Below, in pieces: positions 41,116 through 46,839 of a stretch of 46,839 bases of DNA. Source of the stretch: an uncultured Alphaproteobacteria bacterium (GTDB taxonomy: Bacteria; Pseudomonadota; Alphaproteobacteria; MPNO01; UBA830). The stretch covers positions 1-46,839 of the forward strand of contig CAJWSW010000013.1 of the NCBI GenBank assembly GCA_913046035.1, written 5' to 3'. The translations under genes and the position numbers were made by a program. Position 1 is the stretch's first letter. Each line of letters starts with the position of its first letter. The notes under the pieces were generated by a model, which saw only the letters and a list, made by a program, of their open reading frames with translations, searched no databases and was not told the DNA's origin.

Positions 41116-43128
41116 TTATACGTCGACGTAATTAACTTTCTCAGCGTTCTGCTGAATAAATTTCAGCCTCTGCTCCGGCTTCCGTCCCATCAGTCGGTCC
41201 ACCAAATCAGCGGTCGATCCTGATTTATTAGTGCCTTTTGGTTTTGTTCCAAGCATCGATTGCACGCCTTGTCCCTCCGGAAGCACCACTTTTAAGAGGG
41301 TGCGACTGCCAGGAGCCATTGTGGTTTCCTTTAACTGTGCCGGTGGCATTTCGCCGAGACCCTTGAACCGGCTGATATCAATCTTGCCCCGGCCCGTAAA
41401 TATCTCGCCGATAAGCTCGTCTTTGTGGGCGTCATCCCGTGCGTAGGCTATTCTGCCGCCTTGCGAAATTCGGTAGAGAGGCGGCATGGCTAAATAAAGA
41501 TTTCCGTTTATTACCAACTGCGGCATTTCACGAAAAAAGAATGTCATTAATAAGGAGGCAATATGCGCCCCATCTACATCTGCATCCGTCATGATAACCA
41601 CACGTTCGTAGCGGAGTTTAGAGGGGTCGAAGTTGTCGCCATATCCGCACCCCAATGCCTGGATCAGATCCATTATCTCCTGGTTTGCCCGCATCTTGTC
41701 TTCGGTAGCACTAGCAACATTCAAAATTTTGCCACGAAGCGGCAGGATTGCCTGGGTCTTACGATCTCGCGCCTGCTTTGCCGAGCCACCAGCAGAGTCC
41801 CCTTCGACAAGAAAAATCTCTGTTCCCTCCGCTGTATTAGCAGCGCAGTCGGCCAGCTTGCCCGGCAGTCGTACCTTACGGGTCGGGGTCTTACGTGCAA
41901 ATTCTCTATCTTTTCGGCGTTTTAGCCGTTCTTCTGCGCGTTCAAGAATGTGTTCAAGTAACGCCGTTGCGTCCTTTGGGTTGCCCGTCAAAAAGTGCTC
42001 GAAATGATCCTTCACCGAAGTTTCGACAAGCTTAGCGACGCCGGGTGAGGAGAGTTTTTCTTTGGTTTGCCCCTGAAATTCTGGATCGGGTATGAAAACT
42101 GATAAAATACCTGTCGCTCCACCGAAAACATCGTCGCCAGTAATGATGGCCGAGCGCTTATTTCCGGACATTTCGCCGAAGGACTTCAATCCACGAGCAA
42201 GGGACGATTTTAAGCCATTTTCATGTGTACCACCTTCTGAGGTCGCCACTGTGTTGCAGTAAGACTTTAATGAACCCTCGCCGTGTTCAGCCCAGGCGAG
42301 GGCCCACTCAGCGCGGCTACCCGCGATATTCAAAGCAGCTTCGCCGACGAAGGCTGTTCCTGTAACAGTGTTTCGACCGCCCAGTGCCGCGCTTAGATAG
42401 TCCGAGAGCCCGTTTGGGAAATGTAGCGTTTCTTTCTCAGGGACTTTTTCTTTTCGGCGGATCAACTCGGAGGCACAGGACCAGCGAATTTCGACACCCT
42501 TAAATAAATAAGCCTTGGACTTGGCCATGTTGTACAGTGTGCTAGCCCGGAAAGTATTTTTTTCGCCAAAGATCGCGGGATCTGGAAGGAAACGAATTCC
42601 TGTACCCCGCCGTTTCACTGCCTTGCCAGTGTTTTTTAGTTTACTTTTTGGTTTGCCTCGACTGAAGGTTTGCGTCCAGAGTTTTCTGTCGCGGGCCACT
42701 TCAACGTGCAATTCCGCTGAAAGTGCGTTGACGACTGATAGGCCAACCCCGTGAAGACCGCCTGATGTCTTATACGCCTCACCGCCAAACTTCCCACCTG
42801 AATGAAGCGTTGTAAGAACCACTTCAAGAGCCGAGGTGTCTTTAAATTTCGGGTGTGGATCGACAGGTATCCCGCGGCCGTTGTCGCGAACGGATACAAA
42901 ACCATCACTCGAGAGCTCAAGCTCGATCCAGTTTGCGTGACCCGCTACCGCCTCGTCCATCGAATTATCGAGTACCTCGGCGGCGAGGTGATGCAGCGCA
43001 CGTTCGTCAGTTCCGCCAATATACATACCAGGGCGCTTGCGGACGGGTTCAAGCCCCTCTAATACCTCTATATCCTTTGCGGAGTATTGTTTTTTCTTAG
43101 ATCCCGGACTTTCGAAGAGATCAGTCAT
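41116..43128 (-). CDS. parE: DNA topoisomerase IV subunit B
   Basis: ParE is the ATPase subunit that with ParC decatenates chromosomes. The 670-residue protein has the GHKL ATPase motifs AAEVLDNSMDEAVAG near residue 50 (catalytic Glu), VRDNGRGIPVDPHP near 78, and GGLHGVGLSVVNALS near 123. The TOPRIM domain has FLVEGDSAGGSAKQARDR near 440 and MTDADVDGAH near 519, and the C-terminus has RFKGLGEMPPAQL. The short form without the GyrB insert and the ISRFKGLGEM pattern favour ParE over GyrB. It is transcribed away from the glnA terminator. Confidence 0.92.
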   Translation of the reverse strand: MTDLFESPGSKKKQYSAKDIEVLEGLEPVRKRPGMYIGGTDERALHHLAAEVLDNSMDEAVAGHANWIELELSSDGFVSVRDNGRGIPVDPHPKFKDTSALEVVLTTLHSGGKFGGEAYKTSGGLHGVGLSVVNALSAELHVEVARDRKLWTQTFSRGKPKSKLKNTGKAVKRRGTGIRFLPDPAIFGEKNTFRASTLYNMAKSKAYLFKGVEIRWSCASELIRRKEKVPEKETLHFPNGLSDYLSAALGGRNTVTGTAFVGEAALNIAGSRAEWALAWAEHGEGSLKSYCNTVATSEGGTHENGLKSSLARGLKSFGEMSGNKRSAIITGDDVFGGATGILSVFIPDPEFQGQTKEKLSSPGVAKLVETSVKDHFEHFLTGNPKDATALLEHILERAEERLKRRKDREFARKTPTRKVRLPGKLADCAANTAEGTEIFLVEGDSAGGSAKQARDRKTQAILPLRGKILNVASATEDKMRANQEIMDLIQALGCGYGDNFDPSKLRYERVVIMTDADVDGAHIASLLMTFFFREMPQLVINGNLYLAMPPLYRISQGGRIAYARDDAHKDELIGEIFTGRGKIDISRFKGLGEMPPAQLKETTMAPGSRTLLKVVLPEGQGVQSMLGTKPKGTNKSGSTADLVDRLMGRKPEQRLKFIQQNAEKVNYVDV

Positions 43129-43292
43129 TTTATACGATACACAATAAGTGTCCTGTCAGTTGCGGACGAGCTTTCCAAAATGGATGCCTCAGCGTTAAGT
43201 TTGCCACATTAATAAAAGAATCAACATGTTGCGGTGAGTATGTCAGTTCGCGTTAAACAACGTTTCGGCTAACTATTTTATGTACCTCAAAC

Positions 43293-43322
43293 AAAAAGGG
43301 CCGCCGAAAGGCAGCCCTTTTT
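43293..43322. terminator. Bidirectional terminator after glnA
   Basis: AAAAAGGGC (43293-43301) pairs with GCCCTTTTT (43314-43322), then one C-A mismatch, then GCC/GGC, closed by a GAAA tetraloop at 43306-43309. T-runs follow the stem on both strands. It lies 18 bp past the glnA stop. Confidence 0.92.
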
Positions 43323-43339
43323 TCAAATAAGAACGTGTA

Positions 43340-44752
43340 CTAAACGCTATAATACATAGAAAATTCGACCGGATGGGGTGTGTGCTCAAAATTATAAATT
43401 TCTTCCCACTTTAGCTCCATATAACCCTCTATGAGGTCTTTCGGAAACACGTCACCTTGGGTGAGAAAATCGTGGTCTGCTTCAAGCGACTCAATAGCTT
43501 CTCTGAGGCTGTGACAAACCGTCGGCACACCCTGTAGTTCTTCTGGCGGAAGATCGTATAGATTTTTATCCATCGCGTCTCCGGGATGGACTTTATTTTG
43601 GATTCCATCGATGCCAGCCATAAGCATTGCGGAGAACGCGAAGTAGGGGTTGGCCGTAGGGTCGGGAAATCTCACCTCAACGCGTTTCCCATTCGGTGAG
43701 GTTGCGTAAGGGATCCGGCATGATGCCGACCGATTGCGTGCGGAATAGGCTAGCAAGACAGGCGCCTCGAAACCTGGAATAAGGCGTTTGTAGCTATTTG
43801 TCGACGCATTAGTAAATGCATTGATAGCTTTCGCGTGCTTAATTATCCCACCGATATAGTACAGCGCGGTTTCCGACAAATCAGCGTAGCTGGAACCAGC
43901 GAATGTTGGTTTGTCATCTTTCCAGATTGATTGATGCACATGCATGCCGGATCCATTATCGTTAAGGATCGGTTTCGGCATAAATGTAGCCGTCTTTCCG
44001 TACGAATGCGCAACGTTGTGAACGCAGTATTTATAAATCTGTACCCAGTCGGCCACTTTGAGTAAGTGATTAAACTTGATCCCCAGCTCGTTCTGACTAG
44101 GTGCGACCTCGTGATGATGTTTTTCGGTGGTGACACCCATTTCTTCGATGACGGTCAGCATCTCGGCACGAAGATCGGTCATGGAGTCGACCGGCGGCAC
44201 GGGAAAATAACCGCCTTTTGGACCGGGCCTGTGACCAATGTTTCCACCCTCGAGTACCGCACCAGCGTTATAATCGCCCTCTTCCTCATTTAAGGCGTAG
44301 AAGGTCTGGCTCTGGGAAACATCGAAACGCACGTCATCGAACACAAAAAATTCAAGCTCTGGCCCGAAAACTGCGGTATCACCTATGCCGGTTTGGGACA
44401 GATAATTTTGCGCTCGTTTTGCGGTTGAACGAGGGTCGCGGCTGTAGGGCTGTCCGGTACTTGGTTCGAGAACATCGCAGAATAATATGAGCTGTTCCTG
44501 AGCGGCAAATGGATCCATGACTGCGGTTGAGCAATCCGGCTTTAACGTCATGTCTGATTCATTAATGTCCTTCCAGCCTGCGATTGATGATCCGTCAAAC
44601 ATAATTCCGTCGGTCAACATATCTTCATCGACCGTTCCCACGGCCTGGGCTGTGTGCTGCCACTTACCGCGAGGGTCAGTAAAGCGAAAGTCAACATATT
44701 TGACATTATTGTCTTCAATCATTTTGAAGACATTTTTCATTTCATCCGCCAT
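43340..44752 (-). CDS. glnA: Glutamine synthetase, type I
   Basis: Makes glutamine from glutamate, ammonia and ATP. The 470-residue length is standard for GSI. Landmarks are [15 protein letters not shown] near 19, [18 protein letters not shown] near 52, the metal site [12 protein letters not shown] near 129, [16 protein letters not shown] near 210, [14 protein letters not shown] near 265, the [10 protein letters not shown] block near 345, and the adenylylation loop NLYDLPPEE near 398, whose Tyr would be modified by GlnE. The ATG at 44752 follows AGGA by eight bases; an in-frame ATG 12 codons earlier is less likely. It follows glnB as an operon. Confidence 0.96.
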   Translation of the reverse strand: MADEMKNVFKMIEDNNVKYVDFRFTDPRGKWQHTAQAVGTVDEDMLTDGIMFDGSSIAGWKDINESDMTLKPDCSTAVMDPFAAQEQLILFCDVLEPSTGQPYSRDPRSTAKRAQNYLSQTGIGDTAVFGPELEFFVFDDVRFDVSQSQTFYALNEEEGDYNAGAVLEGGNIGHRPGPKGGYFPVPPVDSMTDLRAEMLTVIEEMGVTTEKHHHEVAPSQNELGIKFNHLLKVADWVQIYKYCVHNVAHSYGKTATFMPKPILNDNGSGMHVHQSIWKDDKPTFAGSSYADLSETALYYIGGIIKHAKAINAFTNASTNSYKRLIPGFEAPVLLAYSARNRSASCRIPYATSPNGKRVEVRFPDPTANPYFAFSAMLMAGIDGIQNKVHPGDAMDKNLYDLPPEELQGVPTVCHSLREAIESLEADHDFLTQGDVFPKDLIEGYMELKWEEIYNFEHTPHPVEFSMYYSV

Positions 44753-44858
44753 CGTTATCGTCCTTTCTATGACATTAGTCTTATGCATTCGGCGCAGGTT
44801 TGCTTTGCCGGATGACTAGTTATGTCAACGACAAAAACCCGTGGTGTTTTGAACAGGA

Positions 44859-45227
<369 letters not shown>

Positions 45228-45259
45228 TTAGCCGAAAGACAATTTTGTATGTTCCTAAG

Positions 45260-45275
45260 TGCAGGATTCGTGCCA
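45260..45275 (-). promoter_or_regulatory. Sigma-54 (RpoN) promoter of glnBA
   Basis: On the minus strand this reads TGGCACGAATCCTGCA, matching TGGCAC-N5-TTGCA with one change. The GG (-24) and GC (-12) are correctly spaced by 10 bp. The start would be near 45249, about 50 bp before the glnB ATG. I did not find a clear NtrC site upstream. Confidence 0.75.
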
Positions 45276-45499
45276 ACTCAGCGTGATTTTGTAAAGCCTA
45301 GTTTTTGCTGTTTTGCCGCCCATTTGAACAGGTAAAATTACAAGAATGATCAAATATAATGCAGAGTGCTTAAATTTTAAGCATTCAAATGAGGGTTCCA
45401 CGCATACTGCAATTTGGTGCTGTATATCTAAAGTTATTACCTGGCGCTCTTGTGAAACCGTATGCTAGGTACATTTTCGAGTTTGAGCGGAAGCAACAC

Positions 45500-46657
45500 G
45501 TGAACATCGGTAATAGCATTCTTTCGGGTTACGGTACTACAATTTTTGAGGTTATGTCGCGTCTCGCGCAGGAGCATGGCGCCATTAATCTTGGGCAAGG
45601 GTTCCCTGATGGTAACGGTCCAGATGACGTTGTAGAGGTAGGGGTCGAGTACCTTCGCTCCGGGGTAAACCAATATCCTTCTATGCTTGGTATTCCAGAC
45701 TTGCGACGTTCCATAGCACAGCACGCATTTAGATTTTACGGTCTCGAAATAGACTGGCAGACCGAAACAATGGTTACCTCCGGCGGTACGGAAGCATTAG
45801 GCTCAACATTACTAGGACTTATAGAACCTGGCGATGAGGTCATACTTATTGAGCCGCTTTACGATTCATATTTACCAATCGTCCAGCGTAGTGGTGCCGT
45901 TGCCAAATTAGTAAGGCTAAACCCACCCTATTGGACCTTGCCAAGAATTGAACTTGAGGCTGCGTTCTCAGATAAAACCAAGCTTGTATTAGTTAATACG
46001 CCGATGAACCCATGCTCAAAGGTCTTCAATTTGGGTGAACTGGAATTCATTGCAAACCTCTGCAAAAAACACGATGCATTTGCCGTATGCGATGAGGTTT
46101 ACGAGCACTTAGTATTTGATGATGAGCCTCATATTCCAATGTTGACGCTTGACGGCATGCGTGAACGTACCGTGCGGATCCAGTCCGCAGGTAAGATATT
46201 TTCCCTTACAGGCTGGAAAATTGGAATGGTCACTGCAGCAGCGGAACTATTGACTCCAATTATTAAGGCGCATCAGTATTTGACCTTTACCACGCCGCCA
46301 AACTTGCAGGCGGCGGTTGCATATGGGCTGCGTAAGGACGACACCTACTTCGAGCAGCTTAATACCGATATGCAGGCGCGCCGGGATCATCTTTCAGAAG
46401 GACTGCGCGATATCGGCTTCGACGTTATACCTTGTCAGGGCACGTATTTCATGACAGCCGATTTTCGCGCACTCGGTTTCGATGGCGGCGATATAGAGTT
46501 TTGCAAACAATTAACCGTTGAGGCAGGGGTAACCGCGGTTCCAATAAGTGCTTTTTACACAGAGGCCGTACAAAGTCATTTTGCCCGATTTTCTTTCTGT
46601 AAGGATGAAAAGACAATCGATGAGGCAATCCGTCGTCTTAAGGTCTACTTTGGATAA
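45500..46657 (+). CDS. Class I/II PLP aminotransferase
   Basis: The 385-residue fold type I enzyme begins ILSGYGTTIFEVMSRLAQEH and has INLGQGFPDGNGPDDV near 30, TSGGTEALGSTLLGLIEPGD near 93, NTPMNPCSKVF near 169, the PLP-contacting CDEVYEHLVFD near 199, and the Schiff-base Lys in SAGKIFSLTGWKIG near 231, with the final Arg in HFARFSFC. These match the family that includes methionine/glutamine-type (YbdL, kynurenine aminotransferase) enzymes. GTG 45500 was chosen because the family N-terminus starts just after it; the frame is open from an ATG at 45389. Precise amino donor is unknown. Confidence 0.88.
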   Translation: MNIGNSILSGYGTTIFEVMSRLAQEHGAINLGQGFPDGNGPDDVVEVGVEYLRSGVNQYPSMLGIPDLRRSIAQHAFRFYGLEIDWQTETMVTSGGTEALGSTLLGLIEPGDEVILIEPLYDSYLPIVQRSGAVAKLVRLNPPYWTLPRIELEAAFSDKTKLVLVNTPMNPCSKVFNLGELEFIANLCKKHDAFAVCDEVYEHLVFDDEPHIPMLTLDGMRERTVRIQSAGKIFSLTGWKIGMVTAAAELLTPIIKAHQYLTFTTPPNLQAAVAYGLRKDDTYFEQLNTDMQARRDHLSEGLRDIGFDVIPCQGTYFMTADFRALGFDGGDIEFCKQLTVEAGVTAVPISAFYTEAVQSHFARFSFCKDEKTIDEAIRRLKVYFG

Positions 46658-46675
46658 ACTCAGTAGCCTTGCGGG

Positions 46676-46704
46676 TTGACGGCGGCGGAGCTCGAGGCTA
46701 CTTA
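46676..46704 (+). promoter_or_regulatory. Possible promoter of tRNA-His
   Basis: TTGACG at 46676-46681 and TACTTA at 46699-46704 are 17 bp apart, followed by a GC-rich stretch (GGCGCCGC) like the discriminator of stable RNA promoters. The -10 is imperfect. Confidence 0.45.
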
Positions 46705-46719
46705 AGGCGCCGCTATTGT

Positions 46720-46797
46720 GGTGGCTGTAGCTCAGCTGGTTAGAGCACCTGATTGTGGTTCAGGGGGTCGAGGGTTCAAATCCCTTCAGCCACCCCA
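46720..46797 (+). tRNA. tRNA-His (GTG)
   Basis: A complete cloverleaf: acceptor GTGGCTG/CAGCCAC, D-arm GCTC...GAGC, anticodon stem CCTGA/TCAGG with loop TTGTGGT and anticodon GTG at 46755-46757, T-arm with GTTCAAAT-type loop, and encoded CCA at 46795-46797. The extra G at 46720 opposite C at 46794 is the G-1:C73 pair that marks tRNA-His. Confidence 0.96.
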
Positions 46798-46839
46798 CTT
46801 TTTCTCAAGGATTTCAATCACTTGAGTGGACGGTATCTT

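Overview
The window is almost entirely a fragment of an alphaproteobacterial genome of roughly balanced base composition, probably a free-living marine heterotroph. The evidence is the alphaproteobacterial-style SUF operon (Rrf2 regulator-sufBCDS-sufU-DUF59-sufA), glnB-glnA behind a sigma-54 type promoter, a TRAP substrate-binding protein, the methylcitrate cycle genes and many oxygenases. I cannot name the genus. The first ~1.3 kb is different: very AT-rich, lysine/asparagine-rich proteins in the order proA-nadD-rsfS, typical of SAR11 (Pelagibacter)-like genomes. The join at about 1302-1313 cuts proA and prpD mid-gene, on opposite strands, and looks like a chimeric assembly junction.

Layout: 1-1310, SAR11-like rsfS, nadD and partial proA (minus). 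1302-3573, end of a prpD-like gene, then prpB and prpC. 3584-7457, a DMT permease, a family 9 glycosyltransferase, a TetR regulator and alanine dehydrogenase. 7531-30772, a ~23 kb catabolic region. 31035-38257, the SUF Fe-S assembly operon followed by a gamma-carbonic-anhydrase-like gene. 38274-46797, housekeeping genes: a stand-alone AsnC-type ligand domain, an RhlE-type helicase, an isochorismatase-like hydrolase, parE, glnA, glnB, an aminotransferase and tRNA-His.

The catabolic region is the interesting part. It holds three unrelated enzyme classes that open cyclic C-N (amide) bonds: an HyuA/HyuB hydantoinase-oxoprolinase pair, a RutA-like flavin monooxygenase and an amidohydrolase closely resembling enamidase of nicotinate fermentation. 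With them are a BenABC-like Rieske oxygenase that has two tandem large subunits, an HpaB-type flavin hydroxylase, an MhpA-like FAD hydroxylase, a DUF1185 protein, a maleate-isomerase-like protein, a carboxymuconolactone-decarboxylase-like protein, a class III PLP enzyme, an aryl-CoA ligase, a nitroreductase, a quinone-oxidoreductase-like dehydrogenase, a TRAP binding protein and an IclR regulator. My inference is aerobic breakdown of one or more N-heteroaromatic carboxylates. Marine N-methylpyridine carboxylates such as homarine and trigonelline are reasonable candidates, but no substrate can be fixed from sequence.

Regulatory signals are readable in several places: a TTGACA/TAAAAT promoter with TGTACACAA repeats ahead of iclR and the Rieske genes; TTTACGKT half-sites near the quinone oxidoreductase and between the CoA ligase and hyuB; paired inverted repeats over the suf promoter; a sigma-54 element ahead of glnBA; and clear terminators after dctP and glnA. 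I saw no CRISPR array, insertion sequence, rRNA or phage gene.
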